Origin: Gemmatimonadota bacterium
GTDB lineage: Bacteria; Gemmatimonadota; Gemmatimonadetes; Gemmatimonadales; Gemmatimonadaceae
Length of the DNA: 39,070 nucleotides
Reading direction: 5' to 3'
Assembly (NCBI GenBank): GCA_021324635.1
Contig: JAJPIS010000106.1
Location: forward strand, 1 to 39,070
A program made the translations under genes and the position numbers. Below, piece after piece: positions 25,186-33,092 of this stretch. The notes beneath the pieces were generated by a model that searched no databases, was not told where the DNA came from, and saw nothing but the letters and a program-made list of their open reading frames with translations. Numbering within the stretch: position 1 is the stretch's first letter; each line of letters begins with the position of its first letter.

Positions 25186-25471
25186 GAGCTACCCCCCGGG
25201 CCGGCGCGCCACGGGCGCGGCCATCAGTTTGCGAGCGCCACCAGTTGGCGAACAGCGGACGAGTCGAGCCGGCGCGCCCGCGCGCGGTCGAGCCGCTACG
25301 GGCCTGCCGTGTTGCCGTTCCACGCACTTGTGAGGAGGGACATCGGCTCGTGGCATCGATCAGCCTTGCCGACCGGCAAGTGGCCCCGCGTCGGGGTGTA
25401 AGAACGTACGCCGCAGGACAACACCCCACAAGCGGCCCGGGCCGGTGCGGACGAGTGTCCGCCGGCCGGCC
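25186..25471. other. 286-bp intergenic stretch, minus-strand leader of the radical SAM gene
   Basis: No gene is seen. A short perfect palindrome, CTTGCCGACCGGCAAG (25365-25380), could be an operator or the stem of a small terminator for the XRE gene. A near-repeat, CAGTTTGCGAGCGCCACCAG then TTGGCGAAC, lies at about 25226-25254. The promoter of the radical SAM gene is expected here but no clear -10/-35 pair was found. Confidence 0.35.
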
Positions 25472-25714
25472 TCACGATCCGTTGCGCTCGAGTGAGGGCT
25501 CGCGGGTGGCGCTGATCTTGACGATGAGCAACCCCGGGTCGACCTCGAGCGCCGAGGCGAGGCCGTCGAGCGCCTTCGCGGAGAACATGGCGACCCGCGC
25601 GTTCTCGTAGCGCGAGATCGTCGTGACGGAGATGCCACTCTTGGAGGCCAGCTCCTGCTGCGTCCACCGCTTCGCTTCGCGGAGGATCTTCACCCGGGTG
25701 CCGAGCGCGGTCAT
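25472..25714 (-). CDS. Small XRE-family helix-turn-helix regulator
   Basis: An 80-residue protein starting at ATG 25714. Residues 6-62 form a lambda-Cro/XRE DNA-binding domain: 'RVKILREAKRWTQQELASKSG' (in pieces) for helices 1-2, ISVTTISRYENAR for the recognition helix, then 'ALDGLASALEVDPGLLI'. The last 18 residues are a short polar tail. Nothing but the DNA-binding domain is present, so it may act as a dimer or with a partner. It lies between two unrelated minus-strand genes. It is not paired with a recognisable toxin gene, so an antitoxin role is not supported. Confidence 0.88.
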   Translation of the reverse strand: MTALGTRVKILREAKRWTQQELASKSGISVTTISRYENARVAMFSAKALDGLASALEVDPGLLIVKISATREPSLERNGS

Positions 25715-25815
25715 GACGGTACGCTCGGCCCGATCCCCGGCCGATCAAAGGGGTGTGGGGTGAACAGCACGTCTCGCGGGACGAACGCCCCTGCCTCCCA
25801 GCCCGAGCGGCGCGG

Positions 25816-26727
25816 TCAGGCCGGAGTGCCGGATTCGGGCTGACTCTCGCCCTCCCAGAGCCCCGCCCGCCGGCGCGACACTTCGGCCAGTGCCGACCAG
25901 TCGTGGTCACTCTGTCCGTGCGCCATGGCCTCGAGCAGGCTGTCGCGGAGCACACTCGCCAAGGGCAGCGGCGCGGCGACCGCCTCGCCGGCGGCCAGCA
26001 CGAGCCGGACATCCTTGAGGCCGAGGGCGAGCTTGAACCCGGCCGGCATGTAGCGGCGCTCGGCGATCAGCTTGGCGTAGTTCTGATAGACGGGCGCGGT
26101 GAACACGGCGTTGGTGAGCACGTCGAGGAGCGCGGCCGCGGGGACGCCGTTCCGCTCGCCGAGCGCCGCTGCCTCGGCCAGCCCTTCGATCGCCGACGCG
26201 ATGAGGAAGTTCCCGGCCAGCTTGACGACGGCGGCCCGGTGGGCCTCTCTGCCGACCGGCCAGGTTTTTCGGCTGAACGCGTCGAGCAACGGCTCGACGC
26301 GCGCGACCGAGTCCGGCTGGCCGGCGCAGACGATTTGGAGCTGGCCGGCGCTCGCCACCTCCGGGCGCCCGAAGACCGGCGCGGCCACGTACCCCAGATT
26401 GTGCGCTTCGTGGAGCGCCTCCAGCTCGCGCGTGAGGGCGACCGAGATCGTGGCCAGGTTCGCGTGCACGAGGCCACGAGGCGCCTGCTCGACCAGTCCG
26501 GGCGCCATGATGACCGCGCGCACGGCCGCGTCGTCCGCGAGCATCGAGAGGACCGCGTCGCCGGCGAACGCGTCGCGCGGCGTCGGGACCGGGTGGGCCC
26601 CGAGCTTGGCCGCCGCCTCGACCGGTCCCGGCGACCGGTTCCAGACGCGGACGTTGTGTCCTGCCCTGACGAGGTTGCCGACGATGCCGGTCCCCATCGC
26701 CCCGAGCCCAATGAATCCGATGTCCAT
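25816..26727 (-). CDS. NAD(P)-dependent beta-hydroxyacid dehydrogenase (3-hydroxyisobutyrate dehydrogenase family)
   Basis: A 303-residue protein starting at ATG 26727, preceded by a G-run (GGGGGGG) that can serve as the ribosome site. The dinucleotide fold opens with DIGFIGLGAMGTGIVGNLV, and the fourth residue set 'VWNRSPG' suggests NADP preference (Arg after Asn). The substrate segment is 'GYVAAPVFGRPEVASAGQL'. The catalytic Lys lies in 'VVKLAGNFLIASAIEGLAEA'. Close relatives include 3-hydroxyisobutyrate, tartronate semialdehyde and glyoxylate/succinate semialdehyde reductases. The 'APVFGRPE' segment looks more like the semialdehyde-reductase/imine-reductase-like group than a true HIBADH. 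The exact substrate is open. Confidence 0.88.
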   Translation of the reverse strand: MDIGFIGLGAMGTGIVGNLVRAGHNVRVWNRSPGPVEAAAKLGAHPVPTPRDAFAGDAVLSMLADDAAVRAVIMAPGLVEQAPRGLVHANLATISVALTRELEALHEAHNLGYVAAPVFGRPEVASAGQLQIVCAGQPDSVARVEPLLDAFSRKTWPVGREAHRAAVVKLAGNFLIASAIEGLAEAAALGERNGVPAAALLDVLTNAVFTAPVYQNYAKLIAERRYMPAGFKLALGLKDVRLVLAAGEAVAAPLPLASVLRDSLLEAMAHGQSDHDWSALAEVSRRRAGLWEGESQPESGTPA

Positions 26728-26779
26728 GGCACCCCCCCGTCGCATGACCCGCGCCGCCGTCGCGCGGACGCCGCCCTCG

Positions 26780-26851
26780 CATGAGCTCTCCCATGAGCTC
26801 TCAGATGAGCCCTCGAACGGGCCCTCGAACGGGCCCTCGAACGAGCCTTCA
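26780..26851. repeat. 12-bp tandem repeat, six units, at the 3' end of the diacylglycerol kinase gene
   Basis: Units of 12 bases run 26780-26851: CATGAGCTCTCC, CATGAGCTCTCA, GATGAGCCCTCG, AACGGGCCCTCG (twice) and AACGAGCCTTCA. Each carries a GRGCYC palindrome. The last unit contains the stop codon of the kinase gene, so the array begins exactly at the gene end and fills much of the gap to the next gene. Confidence 0.85.
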
Positions 26852-27223
26852 GATGAGGCGACTCACGAGCAGGCCGGCGACGATCACCGCGCCAATGCTC
26901 GCGACGAGTACCGCCCCGGCCGCGAGATCCTTGACCCGCCGCACTTCCGGGTGCGCCTCGGGGTGGAGATGGTCGACCAGCGCCTCGAGGGCCGAGTTGA
27001 CGAGCTCCAGCGCCAGCACGAGCGCGATCGCGAGCGCGGTGACGGCCCACCAGAAGGGCGGGGCTCCGCGCACCGCGAGGGCGATCACGACGGCCGCCCC
27101 GATCAGCACCTGGGTGCGGAAGCTCCGCTCCCGTCGCCAGCCGGTGCGCAGTCCCGCCAGCGCAAACCCGAGCCGGTCGCGGAACGCCCGGTTCTTCAGC
27201 GACTCGGCACCGACCGGCCTCAC
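26849..27223 (-). CDS. Diacylglycerol kinase family membrane protein
   Basis: A 124-residue protein. GTG 27223 is chosen because it overlaps the EVE gene's stop in a GTGA quartet. It matches the prokaryotic DgkA family: a cytoplasmic lead 'RAFRDRLGFALAGLRTGWRRERSFRTQ' (in pieces), then three membrane helices (about VLIGAAVVIALAV, WWAVTALAIALVLALELVNS and the C-terminal AAGAVLVASIGAVIVAGLLV). The catalytic stretch is 'ELVNSALEALVDHLHPEAHP' followed by VRRVKDLAAGAV. It phosphorylates diacylglycerol or undecaprenol (Gram-positive type) at the inner membrane. Length is right for the family. Confidence 0.9.
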   Translation of the reverse strand: MRPVGAESLKNRAFRDRLGFALAGLRTGWRRERSFRTQVLIGAAVVIALAVRGAPPFWWAVTALAIALVLALELVNSALEALVDHLHPEAHPEVRRVKDLAAGAVLVASIGAVIVAGLLVSRLI

Positions 27224-27606
27224 GCCCGCGTGAGGAACTCGTACTGGGGCGCCGTGAGCGGCACCACCGAGAGCCGCCCCTGCCGGACGAGCGGCGAGTC
27301 GGCGAAGAGCGTGTTCCCCTTGATCGTCGCGAGCGACACCGGCGCACCGAGCGCTCGCCCGACTTTGATGCGCACCTTCGGGTCCTGGGGATCCGATCGA
27401 TCCACGCCGACGACGGACGCGGTGCCGACCGCGCTCTTGTGCGTGCCGGTCTCGTAGATGACGAGGCGCGCGCCGACTTCCATCTCGCGCAGGTGCTTCA
27501 CGGCGACCGGGTTCGAGACGCCGTCCCACTCCGTGGACCCGTCGCGCTGGAGATCGGCGAACGAGTACTCGGAGGGTTCGGTCTTCAACAGATAGCTGGC
27601 CGGCAT
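27220..27606 (-). CDS. EVE-domain protein
   Basis: A 128-residue protein starting at ATG 27606 (MPASYLLKTEPSEYSFADLQ), with GGGGGTG about nine bases upstream. It is a complete EVE domain of the YTH/PUA-like superfamily: YLLKTEPSEYSF, 'TEWDGVSNPVAVKHLREMEVG' (in pieces), 'VIYETGTHKSAVGTASVVG' and 'PLTAPQYEFL'. EVE proteins bind modified bases in DNA or RNA and often accompany defence systems, but the stand-alone form, as here, is widespread and its role is not settled. It is translationally coupled to the diacylglycerol kinase gene. No restriction or defence gene lies nearby. Confidence 0.92.
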   Translation of the reverse strand: MPASYLLKTEPSEYSFADLQRDGSTEWDGVSNPVAVKHLREMEVGARLVIYETGTHKSAVGTASVVGVDRSDPQDPKVRIKVGRALGAPVSLATIKGNTLFADSPLVRQGRLSVVPLTAPQYEFLTRA

Positions 27607-27818
27607 GGGTCCGACACCCCCGTGCTGTGGAAACGATCCCGGGATCATGCCCTGGCGCCGGCCCTGGCGTCAACGCCCGACCGCTCTGGCCATTTCGCCC
27701 GGCGCGGGATAGCGTCGTGGGGAGGGCGAGCAGAGGGGGGACGGGGGCAGGGGGGCGGGGGGCCGGGGGGGCGGGGGAGCGGGACGGGTGTGCTCGTCAG
27801 CGAGTGCGCGGGGGCGTG
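27607..27818. promoter_or_regulatory. Divergent promoter region with G-quadruplex-prone tract
   Basis: This 212-base gap separates the EVE gene (minus) from the GMC oxidoreductase (plus). Its right part, 27735-27777, has six runs of 5 to 7 G separated by only one or two bases, on the sense strand of the GMC gene and about 40 bases before its ATG. A transcript starting upstream would carry it in the leader. No clear -10/-35 boxes were found. Confidence 0.5.
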
Positions 27819-29498
27819 ATGACAGACTCGACGTTCGACGCGATCGTGGTGGGGTCCGGGATCGCCGGCGGGTGGGCGGCGAAGGAGCTGACCGAGAAGG
27901 GGCTCCGCGTCGTGCTGCTCGAGCGCGGGCGGAACATCGAGCACATCTCGGGCTACGTGAACGCGACCAGAGCGCCGTGGGAGTACCCGCACCGGGGCGG
28001 GCGCACGCAGGACATGGTTCGGCGCTACCCGGTGCTCAAGCGAGACTTCCCGTTGAGCGAGCGCAACCTCGACTACTGGGCATCGGACGAGGACTCGCCG
28101 TACACCGAGATCAAGCCGTTCGACTGGTTCCGTGGGTACCACGTGGGCGGGCGATCGCTCATGTGGGGTCGCTGTAGCTTCCGATGGAGCGACTTCGATT
28201 TCGAGGCCAACGCCCGAGACGGCGTCGCGACCGATTGGCCGATCCGGTATGCGGACCTCGCGCCCTGGTACAGCTACGTCGAACGGTTCGCCGGCGTCGC
28301 CGGCTCGATCGAGCGATTGCCGCAACTGCCGGACGGCGAGTTCCAGCCCGAGATGCCGCTCAACTGCGCCGAGTCGCTGATCGCCGAGCGGCTGCACACC
28401 CGCTACCGCGGCACGCGCCGCCTGATCTCCAGTCGGACGGCGAACCTCACCCGGCCGCTGCCGGGGCGCAGCGCCTGTCAGTACCGCGACGCCTGCTCAC
28501 TCGGCTGTCCCTACGGCGGCTACTTCAGCACCCAGTCCTCGACCCTCCCCGCCGCCGTCGCCACCGGGCGGCTCACGCTTCGGCCGTGGGCGATCGTCAC
28601 CGAGGTGCTCTACGACCGGGACCGCCGGCGCGGGACCGGCGTCCGCGTGCTCGACGCGATCACGCGCGAGACGAGCGAGTACCGCGCGCGGATCATCTTC
28701 CTCTGCGCCTCGACGCTCAACACGGCGTGGCTACTGCTCCGGTCGGCGACCGACGTCTGGCCCGGCGGGCTGGGCAGCAGCTCCGGCGAGTTGGGCCACA
28801 ACCTCATGGACCATCACTTTCAGGTCGGCGCGCAGGGCCGGTTGGACGAGCTGGGCGACCGCGACGTGTACGGCCGCCGGCCGAACCCGTCGTACATCCC
28901 ACGATACCGGAATCTGTTCGGCGACAGGCGACCCTACCTCCGCGGGTTCGGCTACGAGGGCAGCGCGAGCCGGGAGGGATGGTCGCGGGCGGTGGCCGAG
29001 CTGGGCGTCGGCGGCGCGGTCAAGGATGCGGCGGCGGAGCCGGGGACGTGGACGGTCGGCGGGACGGCGTTCGGCGAGATGCTGCCGAACCACGCCAACG
29101 TGGTGACCCTCGACCACACGCGAACGGACAAGTGGGGGCTCCCGGTGCTCGCGATCGACTGCGCGATCGGCGAGAACGAGCGCCTGATGCGCAAGGACAT
29201 GGCCGCCGACATGGCCGAGATGCTCTCGGCATGCGGCGTCAAGGACGTGGAACCGTTCGACCACGAGTACCAGCCCGGCATGGGGATCCACGAGATGGGC
29301 ACGGCCCGCATGGGTCGCGACCCACGGACGTCGGTCCTCAACAAGTGGAACCAGGTCTGGGACGCGCCGAATGTCTTCGTGACCGACGGCTCGTGCATGG
29401 CATCGACCGCCTGTCAGAACCCCTCGCTCACCTACATGGCCCTCACCGCCCGCGCCGCCGACCACGCCGTGCGCGAGCTCAATCGCCGGGCCCTGTGA
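27819..29498 (+). CDS. GMC-family FAD oxidoreductase, large subunit
   Basis: A 559-residue protein starting at ATG 27819 (MTDSTFDAIVVGSGIAGGWA). The FAD fingerprint is VVGSGIAGGWAAKELTEKG, with LLERG closing the ADP-binding fold. 'YHVGGRSLMWGRCSFRWSD' is the FAD-covering loop. 'ACQYRDACSLGCPYGGYF' is a Cys-rich segment typical of the gluconate 2-dehydrogenase/cellobiose-type branch. The C-terminal catalytic region holds 'GMGIHEMGTARMGRDP' (active His) and 'VFVTDGSCMASTACQNPSLTYMAL' (in pieces; Asn). It should oxidise a sugar or alcohol and pass electrons to a membrane acceptor with the small subunit encoded next. It has no own signal peptide, so it may be exported with the partner. Confidence 0.93.
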   Translation: MTDSTFDAIVVGSGIAGGWAAKELTEKGLRVVLLERGRNIEHISGYVNATRAPWEYPHRGGRTQDMVRRYPVLKRDFPLSERNLDYWASDEDSPYTEIKPFDWFRGYHVGGRSLMWGRCSFRWSDFDFEANARDGVATDWPIRYADLAPWYSYVERFAGVAGSIERLPQLPDGEFQPEMPLNCAESLIAERLHTRYRGTRRLISSRTANLTRPLPGRSACQYRDACSLGCPYGGYFSTQSSTLPAAVATGRLTLRPWAIVTEVLYDRDRRRGTGVRVLDAITRETSEYRARIIFLCASTLNTAWLLLRSATDVWPGGLGSSSGELGHNLMDHHFQVGAQGRLDELGDRDVYGRRPNPSYIPRYRNLFGDRRPYLRGFGYEGSASREGWSRAVAELGVGGAVKDAAAEPGTWTVGGTAFGEMLPNHANVVTLDHTRTDKWGLPVLAIDCAIGENERLMRKDMAADMAEMLSACGVKDVEPFDHEYQPGMGIHEMGTARMGRDPRTSVLNKWNQVWDAPNVFVTDGSCMASTACQNPSLTYMALTARAADHAVRELNRRAL

Positions 29499-29504
29499 CG
29501 CGCG

Positions 29505-29556
29505 ATGAGCACCCGCGATGAGCACCCGCGATGCGCACCCGCGATGAGCACACGCC
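29505..29556 (+). repeat. 13-bp tandem repeat, four units, each with an ATG
   Basis: Units ATGAGCACCCGCG (29505 and 29518), ATGCGCACCCGCG (29531) and ATGAGCACACGCC (29544) lie just after the GMC stop codon. Since 13 is not a multiple of three, consecutive ATGs fall in different frames. Only the third unit's ATG (29531) opens the small-subunit gene. A change in copy number upstream of it does not alter that frame. Confidence 0.85.
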
Positions 29557-30184
29557 AGTGAGCGCCCGCCCCGAGCCGGACCGCGACTCGGCGATCGACC
29601 GACGCGAGGCGCTCCGCCGCGTCAGCGCGATCCTGGGCGGCGTCGCGCTCGTCGGCGGGAACGCGCTGTGGGCCGCCTGCCGCGACGGGCGAGGGACGCC
29701 CGAGCCCGGGGCCACCATCGGCGCGTTCACGCCGGCCGACGTGGCGTTCCTCGACGAGGTCGCCGACACGATGCTGCCGGAGACGGCGACCCCGGGCGCC
29801 AGGGCCGCGCACGTCGGCGCGTTCATGGCGCTCATGGTCACCGATTGCTACGAGCCGCGCGACCAGGATGTCTTCCGCGCCGGCATGCGCCGGCTCGACG
29901 ACGCGAGCCGGAGCGCGCACGGCGTCCCGTTCATGGCGGCGCCGGCGCCAGCACGGCTCGCCCTTCTCGAGTCGATCGACCGCGGGCAGAAGGCGTACAT
30001 GGACGCGAAGCCCACCAGCGCCCCGAGTCACTACTTCCGCATGATGAAGGAACTCGCCTTCCTCGGGTACTTCACGTCGGAGATCGGCTGCACGCGCGCC
30101 CAACGCTACGTGGAGAGCCCGGGTCGGTACGACCCGTGCGTCCCGTACGTGGCCGGCACTCCGGCGTGGGCGCGACACGGGTAG
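29531..30184 (+). CDS. Gluconate 2-dehydrogenase subunit 3 family protein, Tat-type signal
   Basis: A 217-residue protein. Start ATG 29531 lies in the third unit of a 13-bp repeat. The N-terminus has 'DRREALRRVSAILGGVALVGGNALWAAC', given here in pieces: twin Arg in RREALRR, a hydrophobic stretch, then AAC. This is a Tat-like signal, possibly lipoprotein-processed. The mature part, 'FTPADVAFLDEVADTMLPETATPGARAAHVGAF' (in pieces) and 'HYFRMMKELAFLGYFTSEIGC', is the subunit-3 fold. Such subunits escort and anchor the GMC flavoprotein outside the membrane. No cytochrome c subunit is present. It converges on ligD with only 9 bases between stops. Confidence 0.9.
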   Translation: MRTRDEHTPVSARPEPDRDSAIDRREALRRVSAILGGVALVGGNALWAACRDGRGTPEPGATIGAFTPADVAFLDEVADTMLPETATPGARAAHVGAFMALMVTDCYEPRDQDVFRAGMRRLDDASRSAHGVPFMAAPAPARLALLESIDRGQKAYMDAKPTSAPSHYFRMMKELAFLGYFTSEIGCTRAQRYVESPGRYDPCVPYVAGTPAWARHG

Positions 30185-30193
30185 CCGACCCGC

Positions 30194-32893
30194 TCAGGCA
30201 CTGTCCGCGACCTGTGCCGCGAGCTGCGCCAGCGCCCGCGGCAGGTCCGGCGTCTCCTCCAGCACGCCGAGCACCGGGTCCGCCGCCATGCCCTCCATCC
30301 GCTCGATCGCGGTCCTGATGGTGAATCGCCGCGGGTCGAGCGAGCCGTCGACCTCGTCCCACCGCAGCGGCATCGACACCGTCGCACCGGGCAGCGGCCG
30401 AACGCTGAACGGCGCGACGATGAGTTGCCCGTAGCGGTTCTGGAGGTAGTCGAGGTACACCTTGTCCCCCCGCTTCGTGACGTGCCGAGTGATGGTCGCG
30501 ACGTCGCGCAGCTCCTGCAGCACGACCCGCGCGAGAAGCTCGCCCAGCGTCCGCGACTGCGCGTACGTGAGCTGCCGCCCGAGCGGCAGCAGGATGTGTA
30601 GCCCGGTCTTCCCGGTCGTCTTGACGTAGCTCGGAAGCCCGATCGACTCGCAGAGGCGCCGCAGCGCCTGCGCCGTCCGAATCACCTCCGCGAACGGCGC
30701 CTCCTTGGGGTCGAGGTCGAGCACGCACCAGTCCGGAAGCTCCAGCGACCCGACTCGACTCGCCCAGATGTGCAGTGGGATCGTCCCGAGGTTGGCGATG
30801 TACACGAGCGCGTCCTCGTCCTCGCAGACGAAATACCGGATGTCGCGCTGCGTCTCCTCGCTCCAGATCGCGGTCGTCCGGATCCACTCCGGCGCGAACT
30901 CCGGCGCGTCCTTCTGGTAGAAGGATTTCCCCTCGATGCCGTCGGGGAACCGCGTCATGACCACGGGCCGGCCTCTCAGATACGGGAGCAGCCACCGGGA
31001 CACGGCCCGATAGTAGGCGATGAGATCGCCCTTGGTGTACCGCTCGGCGGGCCAGAAGACCTTGCCCGGATTGGAGAGGGTGACGCTCGGGCGCGCGGGC
31101 GCCTTCCGCGGCGCCCGTGGCTCCCCCGCCGCGCGCTCGGCAGGTGCCGCTGCCGGCGCCATTGTCGCGTCGCCACGCGCGTCGGCGGGACGGTCTCCGC
31201 CGGGCGCCGCCGCCGGCAGCGGGGGCCCGCCATCGTCCGCGTTGACGGGCCACTGCCGCGTGCACTCGTGTGGCCGTTTGTCGTGGCGGAGCCGGAGAAA
31301 GGCGGCATGGCGGAGCACGCCGTCCGGCGTCCACTCGGTGAAGCGGACCTCGCATACGTGGGTGGGCTCGACCCAGGTGGTGGTGCGTGTGTCCGGGATC
31401 TGCGCGCCGGGGAGCGGGTCGCGACCGCGCGCCGTGACCGGGCCCGCGCACGGCGGGCCGGCGCGCTCCGACGCCCGCAACGCCGCGTGCAGCTCGTCGA
31501 GCTGCGAGGCAGTGAAGCCCGTGCCGACCCGGCCGGCGTAGACGAGCACTCCGTCGACGACGTCCGCGAGCTGGAGCGCCCCGAAGCCGCTCCGGGTCCC
31601 CTTGGGCGCGGTGAAGCCCACGACCGCGAAGTCGCCGGTCCGCTGCGCCTTGATCTTGAGCCAGTGCGACGAGCGTCCGCCGCGATACGCCGAATCGGCG
31701 CGCTTCGCGATGATGCCTTCCAGGCCCATCTCGGTCACCCGTTGGAGGAACGTCTCGCCCTCCCGCTCGATGTGATCGAGGAACCGCACGGGACCGAGCG
31801 GCGGGAGCGTCTGACGGAGCAGCCGCTTGCGTTCCGTGAGCGCGAGGGGGCGGAGATCGAAGTCGTCGACGGCGAGCAGGTCGAAGGCGAAGAACGTCGC
31901 CGGTAGCTCGACCGCCGCCTGCCGCACGTCGATCGGCGCCGCGAGGCTGCCGCGCTGCTGGAGAAGGGCGAAGCTCGGCCGGCCCGCCGGGTCGAGCACG
32001 ACGATCTCGCCGTCGATCAGCACCCGGTCGACCGGAATCGCCTTGACGGCGCGGGCGATCTCCGGAAAGCGGGACGTGTAATCGGTGCCGCTCCGGCTGA
32101 GGAGCAGCGGCTCGCCGTGCGCCTTGCCGGCGAGCAGGCGATAGCCATCGAGCTTCAGCTCGAACACCCACCCGTCGCGCGTGAACGCGTCGTCGGCCGA
32201 ATCGGCGAGCATCGCCTCGACGCGCCGCTGGTCGACCGTCGTCCGGGCGGCGCCGGCCTGCGCGAGCGCCGTGTGGAGCGCGGCGGCCGGTCCGGCACCG
32301 GCCTTCACCTGCTCGACGGTGAGGCCGGAGAGGACCGACTCCTCGGGGAACTGGTCGCCGGGCTGCCGCACCCAGGCGTCCCGCTCCTTGATGAGGAGCC
32401 AATCCTTCTCGCTCCGCTTGATCTTCACCAGCGTCCACTTGCCGTGGAGCTTGTACCCTCTGAGCTCGAACAGCAGCTTCCCCTTCTCGAGTCCTTCGCG
32501 CGGGTCCTCGAGCGGAACCCACTCCCCGCGGTCCCACACGATCACGCCGCCGGCGCCGTAGTTCCCCGCCGGAATGATCCCCTCGAAGTCGCCGTACTCG
32601 AGCGGGTGGTCCTCGACCTTCACCGCCAGACGTTTGTCCTGCATGTCGTAGGACGGCCCCTTGGGCACCGCCCAGGAGCGGAGGACGCCCTCCATCTCGA
32701 GCCGCAGATCGAAGTGGAGCTGCCGGGCGGCGTGCTTGTGGACCACGAAGAGTCGCCCGGGGACGGGCGAGATCGTCCCGACCGGCTCCGGCGATCGGTC
32801 GGGGGATCGCTTCGCGCGATACGCGCTGAGGTGGTCGGGCGGCGCGGTGGGTTGTGATTCCGGCGGGTCGAGCGGATCACCACTTGCGGTCAT
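30194..32893 (-). CDS. ligD: LigD, three-domain end-joining DNA ligase
   Basis: An 899-residue protein with domains in Pseudomonas-type order. The 3'-phosphoesterase domain (about 45-190) has VHKHAARQLHFDLRLEM (H52, H54, H60) and 'EDHPLEYGDFEGIIP'. The ATP-dependent ligase domain (about 225-530) has nucleotidyl-accepting K247 in FELKLDGYR, 'LIDGEIVVLD', 'EGIIAKR' and WLKIKAQR. The polymerase domain (about 610-895) has 'CVLDLDPKEAPF' with metal-binding Asp residues and 'TGKTGLHILLPL'. Together with Ku it joins double-strand breaks without homology. A Pro/Ala/Arg linker of about 60 residues separates ligase and polymerase. All key residues look intact. It diverges from ku across 199 bases. Confidence 0.96.
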   Translation of the reverse strand: MTASGDPLDPPESQPTAPPDHLSAYRAKRSPDRSPEPVGTISPVPGRLFVVHKHAARQLHFDLRLEMEGVLRSWAVPKGPSYDMQDKRLAVKVEDHPLEYGDFEGIIPAGNYGAGGVIVWDRGEWVPLEDPREGLEKGKLLFELRGYKLHGKWTLVKIKRSEKDWLLIKERDAWVRQPGDQFPEESVLSGLTVEQVKAGAGPAAALHTALAQAGAARTTVDQRRVEAMLADSADDAFTRDGWVFELKLDGYRLLAGKAHGEPLLLSRSGTDYTSRFPEIARAVKAIPVDRVLIDGEIVVLDPAGRPSFALLQQRGSLAAPIDVRQAAVELPATFFAFDLLAVDDFDLRPLALTERKRLLRQTLPPLGPVRFLDHIEREGETFLQRVTEMGLEGIIAKRADSAYRGGRSSHWLKIKAQRTGDFAVVGFTAPKGTRSGFGALQLADVVDGVLVYAGRVGTGFTASQLDELHAALRASERAGPPCAGPVTARGRDPLPGAQIPDTRTTTWVEPTHVCEVRFTEWTPDGVLRHAAFLRLRHDKRPHECTRQWPVNADDGGPPLPAAAPGGDRPADARGDATMAPAAAPAERAAGEPRAPRKAPARPSVTLSNPGKVFWPAERYTKGDLIAYYRAVSRWLLPYLRGRPVVMTRFPDGIEGKSFYQKDAPEFAPEWIRTTAIWSEETQRDIRYFVCEDEDALVYIANLGTIPLHIWASRVGSLELPDWCVLDLDPKEAPFAEVIRTAQALRRLCESIGLPSYVKTTGKTGLHILLPLGRQLTYAQSRTLGELLARVVLQELRDVATITRHVTKRGDKVYLDYLQNRYGQLIVAPFSVRPLPGATVSMPLRWDEVDGSLDPRRFTIRTAIERMEGMAADPVLGVLEETPDLPRALAQLAAQVADSA

Positions 32894-33092
32894 AGTCGTC
32901 TCGAATCAGGCTATGTCGCGCACGACGCCTGCGTGCGGGCTGCCTGCGGCTGCGTGCGGCTCTCCGCGCCGAGCGTACGCTGCTCTGCGGCAGCGCGACT
33001 CGCGCCGACACGTTCTCCACAAGTTCTCCACACGCGCCATTCCTCTCCGCTCCGCTCCCGTCCCCCTCTCCCTCCCCTCAGCCCGCCCTTCC
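32894..33092. promoter_or_regulatory. Divergent ligD/ku promoter region
   Basis: The 199-base gap between ligD (minus) and ku (plus) must hold both promoters. A direct repeat, GTTCTCCACA, occurs twice in tandem near 33011-33031, and the stretch before ku is CT-rich. No confident -10/-35 boxes or palindromic operator were seen. Confidence 0.35.

Noticed and set aside
25472-25714. XRE protein as antitoxin of a toxin-antitoxin pair
   Set aside because: Neither neighbour resembles a toxin, and no small unexplained gene is adjacent.
27220-27606. EVE protein as part of a defence island
   Set aside because: No restriction, toxin, retron or phage gene lies around it; neighbours are lipid and redox genes.
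29505-29530. Alternative starts for the small subunit at ATG 29505 or 29518
   Set aside because: Both are out of frame with the coding region; 29531 is the in-frame ATG.
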